From SVFI01 sp045546735 (lineage in GTDB: Bacteria > Bacillota > Clostridia > Lachnospirales > Lachnospiraceae): a stretch of 37,375 nucleotides of DNA. The notes beneath the pieces were generated by a model. That model searched no databases. It was not told the origin of the DNA and was given only the letters and a program-made list of their open reading frames with translations. Made by a program: the position numbers and the translations under genes. Shown piece after piece: positions 1 through 6,642 of the stretch; position 1 is the stretch's first letter, and every line of letters begins with the position of its first letter. The stretch is taken from assembly GCA_045546735.1 (NCBI GenBank), contig JAZQDJ010000137.1, positions 1 through 37,375 on the forward strand. Direction: 5' to 3'.

Positions 1-50
1 GGGATACGTCAAAGCTTTGGCATATAGAAAATTCATTTGATGAGTAATTG

Positions 51-90
51 AAAACTCGCTTAGACCATAAGGGTTTAAGCGAGTTTTTTG
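51..90 (+). terminator. Rho-independent terminator of a gene left of the window
   Basis: A 16-bp arm (51-66) and its near-perfect complement (72-87, one G-U pair) enclose a loop of about five bases and end in a run of T. The A run on the left side means it could also work on the minus strand. No gene starts or ends between here and position 1, so it most likely ends a plus-strand gene outside the window. Confidence 0.75.
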
Positions 91-93
91 TTA

Positions 94-424
94 TGTATTT
101 CTCGGAAATACTTCTATTGGTGGCTGTTTTCCTATAGTTAGTTCGATTATGATTTCTTATATCTGTAAAATTTTCGGACTGTTTCCTATATACATGATAG
201 GCTTTGGAAAATCTATCTGTAAAAAAGTAGCGCGAAAAGCCAATCATGGTTTACATAAAACAAAATTTCGGGATTGAATGGCTTATTTATGTAGATAGAT
301 TGTTAGTAAATCTCGTATATAGGCGAAAACATCGCTGAAAAATACATATAGAAAGCTAAATATTCCTTCGTCCTATCGGAAAGTTCTCCAAAAGTAAGGA
401 AATTTACACAACTCAAACCAATAT
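94..424. other. Non-coding stretch with nested inverted repeats
   Basis: No ORF with an RBS is visible. The stretch holds AATCTATCT (210-218) opposite AGATAGATT (293-301). Inside them lies AAGCCAATCA (237-246) opposite TGAATGGCTT (275-284), with one mismatch. A competing pair is GGCTTT (200-205) with AAAGCC (236-241), so two mutually exclusive folds are possible. I see no match to a tRNA or to a riboswitch class I know. It may be an unrecognised small RNA, the 3' region of the prfH transcript, or mobile-element debris. There is no clear terminator for prfH in it. Confidence 0.3.
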
Positions 425-1012
425 TCAAACAAGCTTAAATTCCGGTCCCTTATACACCCGGACAGGATTTCCGCGCACGAGGCGGTTGTGTTCCTGCCAG
501 GCGGTTTTGCGTTGTTTGCCTTGGGCAAGGTCGGCTTTTTCACGTAGAATGATGTTCAATTTGTTGAGGGCATCCTTACGGTTTTGCTGTTGGCTTCGCT
601 CGGCGGTGGAAGTTACGACAATCCCTGTCGGGAGGTGTGTAAGGCGCACGCCGGTTTCTACTTTATTTACATTTTGCCCGCCTTTTCCGCCGCAGTGGAA
701 ACGTTCAAAGCGGATTTCCCGGTCGGTGCAGATATTTTCGACTTCCGGAATAATGCTGACATCCACAAACCAGTTTTTGCGTTTGTGGTGCGGACGCAGC
801 GGACTTTGACACGTCCATTGGATGCTGCCTTCCAGATGAGATAAGTCGCTTTCGGTTGAGAAAAGTACGGAGGTATATCCGTCGCAAAACTTTGATTTGT
901 GTGTGGAGAGTACTTCAATATTAGGATACTCAAGTTGCAGTGAGTTCAGTAAGTTGCCCACTGCTAACTCGCATTCTACCGGACCTTGTCCGGAGCTTAA
1001 TTGCAGAATCAT
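425..1012 (-). CDS. prfH: Peptide chain release factor homologue PrfH
   Basis: 195 aa. The core is the class-I release factor catalytic domain: C-G-G-K-G-G-Q-N-V at about residues 107-115 contains the GGQ motif (111-113) that triggers peptidyl-tRNA hydrolysis in the ribosomal peptidyl-transferase centre. It is followed by a conserved AERSQQQNR stretch (138-146). The stop-codon recognition domains of RF1/RF2 (about 360 aa) are absent, which is the normal architecture of PrfH. In this family PrfH, encoded next to RtcB2, releases the peptide from ribosomes whose 16S rRNA decoding centre has been cut, so that RtcB can repair them. The start codon overlaps the rtcB stop by 4 bp (ATGA), implying translational coupling. 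Function is from family knowledge; nothing in the sequence looks broken. Confidence 0.93.
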   Translation of the reverse strand: MILQLSSGQGPVECELAVGNLLNSLQLEYPNIEVLSTHKSKFCDGYTSVLFSTESDLSHLEGSIQWTCQSPLRPHHKRKNWFVDVSIIPEVENICTDREIRFERFHCGGKGGQNVNKVETGVRLTHLPTGIVVTSTAERSQQQNRKDALNKLNIILREKADLAQGKQRKTAWQEHNRLVRGNPVRVYKGPEFKLV

Positions 1013-2127
1013 TTTTCGTCGTCACCTCCTGCTTTATAATTGTAAATAGGTTTCAGTATTTTATCGATGGTTACGGTGTCTTTAATCGCATCTGCAATTT
1101 CCTGTATCGGACGGTAGGCAAAAGGAGCTTCGTCCAAAGTATCTTTGCCGATGCATCCCGAGTAGATGCCTTTCATCGCTGATTTGTAGGCAGACACCGT
1201 AAAGTTAGCACGGACTTCCTCGCGTTTCATCAGTCGTCCGGAGCCGTGCGGTGCAGAGCAGTTCCAGTCGGTATTTCCCTTTCCTGTGCCTAAAATAATG
1301 CCGTCGCGCATATTAATCGGAATGATGACGCATTCACCGGTTTTTGCAGAAATGGCACCTTTCCGCAACATCAAAACATCGGCGTTATCTACATAGTTAT
1401 GAATACAATCATAGGTTTCGAGCACTTTCCATTTCATTCCTTTTACAAGCTCATCAAGAATGGTTTTGCGGTTAAGTGCAGCAAACTCCTGTACAATCTG
1501 AAGGTCATGTAAGTAGTCTTGCATGAGATGACCTTCCAAATAGGTGAGTTCATACGGAACATCACTTTTTTGCCCGGCGGATAAATAGTATTCGGTCATT
1601 TCTTTCCCGAGCCGGCGACTTCCGGAGTGGATAACGACATAAAGATTTCCATCTTCGTCTTTGTCGATTTCAATAAAATGGTTACCTGAGCCTAACGTTC
1701 CGAGAGAAAGACGCGCTTTATCTTCACGTATGTGTTTATGACATTTCAGTCTTGAAAAATCGAATTCGTCGGCAAAGCGATGAGCTTTTGTACGGATTGA
1801 AAAACCGGAAGGCACATGATCTCTGATGATAGTATCAAGTTTTTGAAATTCAATTTTTTTCCCTTTTATTTTGGCAAGGGTCATTCCGCAGCCGACATCA
1901 ATACCGACAAGATTCGGCATGATTTTGCTGCCGATGGTCATGGTAAGGCCGATGGTTCCGACTTTTCCCGGGTGTACATCAGGCATAACCCGGATGGCAG
2001 AACCGATGGAAACTTCGTTGTCACACAGCATTTGCAGTTGCGCGACAGCATAGTTGTCGATGGCGGTTGCTTCGTTTGAAGTAGTGAAAATAGTTGCGGA
2101 GCCGTAGGCTCCATGAATTGTTTTCAT
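1009..2127 (-). CDS. rtcB: RNA-splicing ligase RtcB (RtcB2-like)
   Basis: 372 aa from the chosen start. An upstream in-frame ATG at 2163 is less likely, because GAGAGGAA sits about 8 nt before the ATG at 2127 and nothing similar precedes the other. Family motifs are intact: PDVHPG (49-54), DVGCGM with the metal-binding Cys80, GTLGSGNH ending at His150, HSGSRR (167-172) and HGSGR (294-298), the motif I believe carries the guanylylated histidine. RtcB joins RNA 2',3'-cyclic phosphate or 3'-phosphate ends to 5'-OH ends using GTP and Mn2+. It is shorter than archaeal tRNA-splicing RtcB, as usual in bacteria. It is the first gene of the operon with prfH, which marks it as the ribosome-repair subtype. 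A structured leader precedes it. Confidence 0.95.
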   Translation of the reverse strand: MKTIHGAYGSATIFTTSNEATAIDNYAVAQLQMLCDNEVSIGSAIRVMPDVHPGKVGTIGLTMTIGSKIMPNLVGIDVGCGMTLAKIKGKKIEFQKLDTIIRDHVPSGFSIRTKAHRFADEFDFSRLKCHKHIREDKARLSLGTLGSGNHFIEIDKDEDGNLYVVIHSGSRRLGKEMTEYYLSAGQKSDVPYELTYLEGHLMQDYLHDLQIVQEFAALNRKTILDELVKGMKWKVLETYDCIHNYVDNADVLMLRKGAISAKTGECVIIPINMRDGIILGTGKGNTDWNCSAPHGSGRLMKREEVRANFTVSAYKSAMKGIYSGCIGKDTLDEAPFAYRPIQEIADAIKDTVTIDKILKPIYNYKAGGDDEK

Positions 2128-2152
2128 AAATAAATTCCTCTCTTTTTTGCAT

Positions 2153-2251
2153 AAAAATAACACCTTAAAATGAAGGTGCCGGTTGCCAAAGAAATCTATT
2201 CTGAAAAGTGCAGAAAATCAGACTATAAGATAGATTGCCCAAGGACAACCG
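2153..2251 (-). promoter_or_regulatory. Attenuator-like structured leader of rtcB-prfH
   Basis: Read on the minus strand, CGGTTG (2251-2246) pairs with CAACCG (2185-2180). Inside it AATCTA (2236-2231) pairs with TAGATT (2198-2193), and TTCTG (2215-2211) with CAGAA (2203-2199), giving a nested hairpin of about 72 nt. Directly after it CACCTT (2178-2173) pairs with AAGGTG (2166-2161), followed by TTATTTTT, which resembles a weak intrinsic terminator about 25 nt before the rtcB start. The 5' arm CGGTTG lies within codons 14-16 of the 22-codon leader ORF, so a ribosome there would block the long hairpin. The pairings are seen in the sequence; the regulatory role is inference. Confidence 0.5.
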
Positions 2252-2291
2252 TGGTGTATGTAGTTTTTGTGTTTGTAAGTGTCTGTGTCAT
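2223..2291 (-). CDS. Threonine-rich leader peptide upstream of rtcB
   Basis: A 22-codon ORF with a near-perfect RBS (AAAGGAGGACAATC before the ATG at 2291), better than those of most genes here. Eight of 22 residues are Thr (positions 2, 4, 6, 8, 10, 11, 13, 14) and it ends VVLGQSIL. It lies between a promoter with a perfect -10 and the rtcB attenuator-like hairpins, and its last third overlaps the 5' arm of the long hairpin. This is the arrangement of leader peptides in ribosome-mediated attenuation, although Thr-rich leaders are classically tied to threonine biosynthesis. The peptide itself need not have a function. An 11-codon ORF just upstream, ending on the same ATGA, has no RBS and is probably chance. 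Confidence 0.55.
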   Translation of the reverse strand: MTQTLTNTKTTYTTVVLGQSIL

Positions 2292-2363
2292 GATTGTCCT
2301 CCTTTCGAATCTGATAAATTCATATTTACATTGCCTAGTATATCGTACTATAACAGATTTTGC

Positions 2364-2392
2364 ATTATACTTGTGGTTTAATTTTCTTTAAA
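2364..2392 (-). promoter_or_regulatory. Putative sigma-A promoter of the leader-rtcB-prfH operon
   Basis: Minus strand TTTAAA (2392-2387), a 17-bp spacer and a perfect TATAAT (2369-2364). Transcription would begin near 2357, about 65 nt before the leader ORF and 230 nt before rtcB, which leaves room for the structured leader. Confidence 0.55.
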
Positions 2393-2451
2393 AAGTATAC
2401 CCGAAGAGTAGCAACCTATGGTACAATGTTTCAGAAAAGGGGGCTTGGGAA

Positions 2452-3489
2452 ATGAGTACATATTCAAAATGGATACTTGTGAGTTTTGCTGTTTTCGTGG
2501 TGTCTATCTGGATATTGGAATTGCTGAAGATGGTTATGAATTTGACGGTGGCACCGCTGTTTGGTCTACAATGTTGTATGATTTCCGGATTTGGTCTTTT
2601 GTTTAAGAATGAGGACGGGAAATGGAAGTGTAAAAAGGATAAATTTATGCCGGTGATTCAGGATATGGTAGTTGTTGATATTTCGAAACCGGTTCCTGAG
2701 GATATAGATAAGAAAAGTGCCTTATATATGCTTATTTGCAATATAGCGGAACTGATAGTTGCTGTTGTGGCATTTATACTTTTAAAAGAACAGGTCCGGG
2801 CAGGTATGCAATGGTATAATGCAAGTGCATCGGAGATTTTTCTCGGAGCGCTTGGATGTGGATTGATACTAAACGCGACAATTCACCTTTTTATGGGATT
2901 GTATACACGTGTAGTGCTTATGAAGACTCTTGCGGGATATACTGATGTTGCGGTTAAAAAACTGCGTCAAGGTGTATCGTTCGAGGCGATGGGTTTAAAA
3001 CCGGTATCACAGCTTCCGTACAAAAAACCGACCAAAATAGAAAAAATGATGTACTATCAGTTGTATGTCCCGTATTTGATTTGGATTGGAGATATAGACG
3101 GACTCAAAGAGCCGATGGAAGAGATGAGAGAGTACTTTGCAAAGAGAGATTATATTTTGCAGGAGACGCTCAATTACTATTGGCTGATTTTCTATTATTC
3201 AAGATATGAAATCAAGCCGGTGAATGCGGATGCATTTCTTGAAAGGGTTTCGAACACACTTTTAAATGATAATGATGCAAATGCAAAACGTGTTCTTGCC
3301 TATTACTATTATGGGGTGAAAAATGATATTCCGAAGGCACAGCAATATATAAGAGAAGGGGTTGCTGTGGTGGATAAGTTTTCGGTTCCGGGTCCGGAAC
3401 GGGAGTTGGAAAGAAAGCTTTTGTCGGATTTGGATGAGATTATCCAAAGAAGACTTGTTTATGAACAGGAAACAAAAAATAAAATATAA
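2452..3489 (+). CDS. Integral membrane protein of unknown function
   Basis: 345 aa, with an AGGGGG-type RBS a few bases before the ATG. About four hydrophobic segments are visible (roughly residues 7-27, 31-51, 88-110 and 125-150), with a charged loop between the second and third. The C-terminal half (about 170-345) is soluble, rich in Tyr and Leu, predicted helical and loosely TPR-like. I do not recognise a family. The N-terminal layout recalls inactive M50-peptidase-like membrane proteins, but there is no HExxH, so I do not claim that. It is followed after 20 nt by uraA on the same strand with no terminator between, so the two are probably cotranscribed. The rtcB operon diverges from the same intergenic region. 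Confidence 0.75.
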   Translation: MSTYSKWILVSFAVFVVSIWILELLKMVMNLTVAPLFGLQCCMISGFGLLFKNEDGKWKCKKDKFMPVIQDMVVVDISKPVPEDIDKKSALYMLICNIAELIVAVVAFILLKEQVRAGMQWYNASASEIFLGALGCGLILNATIHLFMGLYTRVVLMKTLAGYTDVAVKKLRQGVSFEAMGLKPVSQLPYKKPTKIEKMMYYQLYVPYLIWIGDIDGLKEPMEEMREYFAKRDYILQETLNYYWLIFYYSRYEIKPVNADAFLERVSNTLLNDNDANAKRVLAYYYYGVKNDIPKAQQYIREGVAVVDKFSVPGPERELERKLLSDLDEIIQRRLVYEQETKNKI

Positions 3490-3509
3490 AGAGTAAAGGA
3501 GAAAAAACA

Positions 3510-4871
3510 ATGAGTAACAAAACACAAGATGCAGTTTACAATGCAAAAGAACTCGGTGCGGGCAAAATTACCGTCCTCGGACTTCAGCACATGTTTGCAA
3601 TGTTCGGAGCAACGGTACTGGTACCTCTTTTAACAGGACTTAATGTATCGACCACGCTGTTCTTTGCGGGAGTTGGAACACTTTTGTTCCATCTTCTCAC
3701 CAAATGTAAAGTACCGGCTTTCTTAGGATCGTCATTTGCGTTCCTCGGCGGATATTTTGCAATTGCCCCGATGCTGGAAGACGGAAGCAGCAACGTGGAA
3801 ATGATTCCTTATGCCTGTTTCGGTGTAGCATGTGCAGGACTTCTTTATTTGGTTTTGGCATTGCTTATCAAACTGTTTTCAGCGGCCAAGGTTATGAAAT
3901 TTTTCCCGCCGATTGTAACAGGTCCGATTATTATTGCAATAGGTCTTACGCTTTCGCAGTCGGCCATTGATAACTGTGCGACAAATTGGGTTGTTGCGCT
4001 GGTAGCGATTGTGGTTGTTGTTATTTGTAATATTTACGGAAAAGGTATGATAAAAATTATTCCGATTTTAATCGGAGTTATAGGATCGTATATTGTCGGT
4101 GCGTGCATGGGTGAAGTAGATTTCACAGCAGTAAAAGAAGCATCATGGATTGGTTTCCCGATTGTGAAAGAGATGACAGTACTCGGAATGTTCGGTGACA
4201 ATTTTGATGTTTCTAAGTTGCTGACAGCTGTCATTACAATTATGCCGATTGCACTTGCGACGATTGTGGAGCATATCGGTGATATTTCCGCGATTTCTTC
4301 TACAACAGGAAGAAACTACATTAAAGATCCGGGACTTCACAGAACACTTCTCGGAGACGGTCTTGCGACAATCGTTGCATCGTTATTCGGTGCTCCGGCT
4401 AATACAACTTACGGAGAGAATACAGGTGTGTTAAATCTTTCCAAAGTATATGATCCTTTTGTAGTAAGACTGGCAGCAGGATTTGCAATTTTCTTCTCCT
4501 TCTGTCCGAAATTTGCAGCGGTCATCCAGACAATGCCTACAGCGACAGTCGGTGGTATTTCTTTAATCCTTTACGGTATGATTTCCGCAGTCGGAGTTCG
4601 TAACGTAGTGGAAAATAAAGTTGATTTTACAGCATCGAGAAACGTTATTATTGCGGCATTAATTTTGGTTCTTTCTATCGGAATCAAGTACAGTGCGGCA
4701 GGTGCAATTTCTTTTGCAATCGGAAGTGTAACCATCAGTCTTTCCGGACTTGCAGTCGGAGCATTGGTCGGTATTATCATGAATGCGATTTTGCCGGGAA
4801 AAGATTATGTTTTTAATGAAGAAGAACCGGCGGATACAGGTGTGAATTTTGAAGTGGGTCAGAATCACTAA
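3510..4871 (+). CDS. uraA: Uracil permease (NCS2 family)
   Basis: 453 aa, a polytopic membrane protein of about 12-14 segments and the normal length of the family. Signature stretches are QHMFAMFGATVLVP near residue 26 and TTYGENTGVLNLSKVYDP near residue 300; the second contains the Glu and Asn associated with substrate binding and transport in UraA. It should carry out proton-linked uracil uptake. The start is set by AAAGGAG eight bases before the ATG. It converges on upp, the enzyme that traps the imported base as UMP. Xanthine or another nucleobase cannot be excluded as substrate, but the neighbouring upp favours uracil. No pyrR-type leader was seen. Confidence 0.9.
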   Translation: MSNKTQDAVYNAKELGAGKITVLGLQHMFAMFGATVLVPLLTGLNVSTTLFFAGVGTLLFHLLTKCKVPAFLGSSFAFLGGYFAIAPMLEDGSSNVEMIPYACFGVACAGLLYLVLALLIKLFSAAKVMKFFPPIVTGPIIIAIGLTLSQSAIDNCATNWVVALVAIVVVVICNIYGKGMIKIIPILIGVIGSYIVGACMGEVDFTAVKEASWIGFPIVKEMTVLGMFGDNFDVSKLLTAVITIMPIALATIVEHIGDISAISSTTGRNYIKDPGLHRTLLGDGLATIVASLFGAPANTTYGENTGVLNLSKVYDPFVVRLAAGFAIFFSFCPKFAAVIQTMPTATVGGISLILYGMISAVGVRNVVENKVDFTASRNVIIAALILVLSIGIKYSAAGAISFAIGSVTISLSGLAVGALVGIIMNAILPGKDYVFNEEEPADTGVNFEVGQNH

Positions 4872-4901
4872 GAAATAGAATTCTACACAGTCTATTGGGG
4901 T

Positions 4902-4944
4902 AACCGGAAGGCGGGTAAAGTATCTATAAATGAATTTTCCGGTT
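4902..4944 (+). repeat. Inverted repeat downstream of uraA
   Basis: AACCGGAA (4902-4909) and TTCCGGTT (4937-4944) form an 8-bp perfect inverted repeat with a 27-nt loop. No T run follows, so it is not a typical intrinsic terminator. It may protect the 3' end of the uraA transcript. Confidence 0.4.
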
Positions 4945-4960
4945 TCAGATCTATTTTGAA

Positions 4961-5025
4961 AAAAAAAGAAGAGCATCCAAAGCGGAATGAATCTTAAGGA
5001 ATCATAGCTTGGATGCTCTTTTTAT
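4961..5025. terminator. Bidirectional terminator shared by uraA and upp
   Basis: AAGAGCATCCAA (4969-4980) pairs perfectly with TTGGATGCTCTT (5009-5020) over a 28-nt loop. A runs on the left and T runs on the right give a U tail on both strands, as expected between two convergent genes. Confidence 0.85.
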
Positions 5026-5036
5026 TGTAACATTTA

Positions 5037-5678
5037 TTATTTTGTTCCGAAAATCCGGTCGCCGGCGTCGCCTAAGCCCGGAACAATATAGGCTTTTTCA
5101 TTTAAGCCTTTGTCGAGATTTCCGACATAGATTTTTACGTCCGGATGAGCTGCGGCTAACTTTTCAAGACCGACAGGTGCTGCAATCACACAGAGGAAAG
5201 TGATATCTGTTCCCCCGCGCTGTTTGATGAAATCGATGGCTGCGATGGCAGAACCGCCGGTTGCAAGCATCGGGTCTACGACGAAGATTTTTCTCTGATC
5301 TATAGATGACGGAAGCTTACAATAATATTCCTGTGGTTCAAATGTCTCCTCATCACGGTAAAGACCGATATGTCCGACTTTCGCTGTAGGCATGAGTTTT
5401 AAAAGTCCGCCGACCATTCCGAGACCTGCACGGAGAATCGGAACAATAGCCTGTTTTTTGCCTGCAATGACAGGACAGCTTGCTGTTTCGATCGGTGTCT
5501 CTACATCGATGTACTCAAGGTCGAGATCTCTGAGGGCCTCATATCCGATGAGCATGGCAATTTCTTCCACGATGGAACGGAACTCGTTGGTTCCTGTGTC
5601 TTTGTTGCGGAGCATCGTAATCTTATGTTTGATTAACGGGTGATCACAAATCATAATGTTTTTGTTTTCGTTATACAT
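5037..5678 (-). CDS. upp: Uracil phosphoribosyltransferase
   Basis: 213 aa, the typical length. It converts uracil and PRPP to UMP and pyrophosphate (pyrimidine salvage, cytosolic). The PRPP-binding loop is VDPMLATGGSA (134-144). The C-terminal stretch YIVPGLGDAGDRIFGT (197-212) is the uracil-binding signature of the family. The RBS AAAGGAAG precedes the ATG and overlaps a perfect 10-bp palindrome (5681-5690). It has its own promoter, with consensus hexamers inside the 3' end of the upstream araC-type gene, and ends at the bidirectional terminator shared with uraA. Identification is firm. Confidence 0.97.
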   Translation of the reverse strand: MYNENKNIMICDHPLIKHKITMLRNKDTGTNEFRSIVEEIAMLIGYEALRDLDLEYIDVETPIETASCPVIAGKKQAIVPILRAGLGMVGGLLKLMPTAKVGHIGLYRDEETFEPQEYYCKLPSSIDQRKIFVVDPMLATGGSAIAAIDFIKQRGGTDITFLCVIAAPVGLEKLAAAHPDVKIYVGNLDKGLNEKAYIVPGLGDAGDRIFGTK

Positions 5679-5708
5679 ATGGAAGCTTCCTTTCTTTTGT
5701 TTTTTTAT

Positions 5709-5737
5709 ATTGTAAATGTATTCCTATCTTTTTTCAA
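5709..5737 (-). promoter_or_regulatory. Sigma-A promoter of upp
   Basis: Minus strand TTGAAA (5737-5732), a 17-bp spacer and TACAAT (5714-5709), each one mismatch from consensus. It overlaps the last codons of the neighbouring regulator gene, so upp does not depend on readthrough from it. Confidence 0.75.
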
Positions 5738-6491
5738 GAAGAGAGTCTTTTCCAATCTCAATATTTCTAAAATATAAAGTGCGGTAGTGTGACGGTGTCA
5801 TATTTGTTTTTTCGTGAAACACTTTGGTATAGTAGCTTTGGCTCGGAAAAGCTAAAATCGAAGCAATTTGGGCGATGTTGTAATCTGAGTAAATGAGCAT
5901 ATTTTTAGATGTTTCTATTTTTTTGTCCTGAATATATTCGCTCACCGAAACGCCCATTTCTTTTTTGAAAAGACGGGAAAGATACGAGGTGTTTAAGTGA
6001 ACATGCTCAGCTAAATTTTCAATTGTAATGCGAGTATGGAGGTGGTCATAAATATAATCGAGGCAGTTTGCAATAGCTAACGAACATACTTTTTTCTTTC
6101 GCATTTTTTTCATGCGAACTGCGTAGTCTTCACACATAATAGGGTGAAGGTCGGACACTTCTTTTGCAGTTTTGCACAAATCTGCTTTCTGAATATAGAA
6201 GTCACTCAGAGAGTAAGCATCTGCTAAGTCCATTCCGCCTTCAATGCAATACCGGGCAACCATGGCGGTTGTGATGGAAAAATGATATTTCATGTTTTGG
6301 GCGCTGTTTAAGGAAAGAACGCCGAGTCCCGGCTTATCAATCAGTGCTTCTTTGCAAAGCTCCCGTACTTTTTCAACATTTCCGTTTTTGATTTCGGAAT
6401 AGAATTCCAGCTCCGGATTGTATGGGGCGCGATAGATGTCGCTTTCACGGCGGACAAAGTCTTTGTAAAATTTTTCTTTTTGTAAATTCAC
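5724..6491 (-). CDS. AraC-family transcriptional regulator
   Basis: 255 aa from a GTG start chosen because AAAGGGGG lies about 6 nt before it; the longer reading from 6599 would run through the promoter region. The C-terminal 100 residues form the double helix-turn-helix of AraC/XylS: a first HTH around IENLAEHVHLNTSYLSRLFK, the linker motif GVSVSEYIQDKKIE, and a second HTH around IAQIASILAFPSQSYYTKVF followed by TPSHYR. The N-terminal half (SEIKNGNVEKVREL onwards) has no known ligand domain that I can name. It is not a cupin arm by eye, and such regulators are common in Lachnospiraceae. It diverges from the GH16 glucanase gene, so control of that gene in response to a glycan is a reasonable inference. 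Confidence 0.88.
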   Translation of the reverse strand: MNLQKEKFYKDFVRRESDIYRAPYNPELEFYSEIKNGNVEKVRELCKEALIDKPGLGVLSLNSAQNMKYHFSITTAMVARYCIEGGMDLADAYSLSDFYIQKADLCKTAKEVSDLHPIMCEDYAVRMKKMRKKKVCSLAIANCLDYIYDHLHTRITIENLAEHVHLNTSYLSRLFKKEMGVSVSEYIQDKKIETSKNMLIYSDYNIAQIASILAFPSQSYYTKVFHEKTNMTPSHYRTLYFRNIEIGKDSLLEKR

Positions 6492-6522
6492 AAGATTCCC
6501 CCTTTTGTATTTATTTTTATAC

Positions 6523-6528
6523 ATTATA
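6523..6528 (-). promoter_or_regulatory. -10 element of the AraC-type gene
   Basis: A perfect TATAAT on the minus strand about 32 nt before the GTG start. The -35 region at 17 bp (TTTCTT) is poor, so the promoter may need help or be weak. Confidence 0.45.
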
Positions 6529-6591
6529 TCACTATTTTTATAAAAAAGAAATGAAAACGATATATTCGGGGTAAAAAGAGTGATAAATTTT

Positions 6592-6620
6592 TTGTACAAG
6601 AATAAACATGGGTATACAAG
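6592..6620 (+). promoter_or_regulatory. Candidate regulated promoter/operator of the GH16 gene
   Basis: TTGTAC (6592-6597) and TATACA (6613-6618) are separated by only 15 bp, a suboptimal spacer as found at activator-dependent promoters. The hexamer TACAAG occurs twice, at 6595-6600 and 6615-6620, 20 bp apart (about two helical turns). It could be a pair of AraC half-sites. This is inference from spacing alone. Confidence 0.3.
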
Positions 6621-6642
6621 CTATGAAAGGGAGGAAATGACA

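Noticed and set aside
94..424. MITE or IS remnant
   Set aside because: The inverted repeats are internal and short, there are no terminal repeats or target-site duplication, and no transposase fragment is visible.
2170..2391. Plus-strand ORF of 73 aa opposite the rtcB leader
   Set aside because: No RBS; the minus-strand leader ORF has a near-perfect RBS and promoter and explains the region better.
6489..6599. Longer N-terminus for the AraC-type regulator
   Set aside because: It would run through the perfect -10 and has no RBS, while GTG at 6491 has AAAGGGGG at good spacing.
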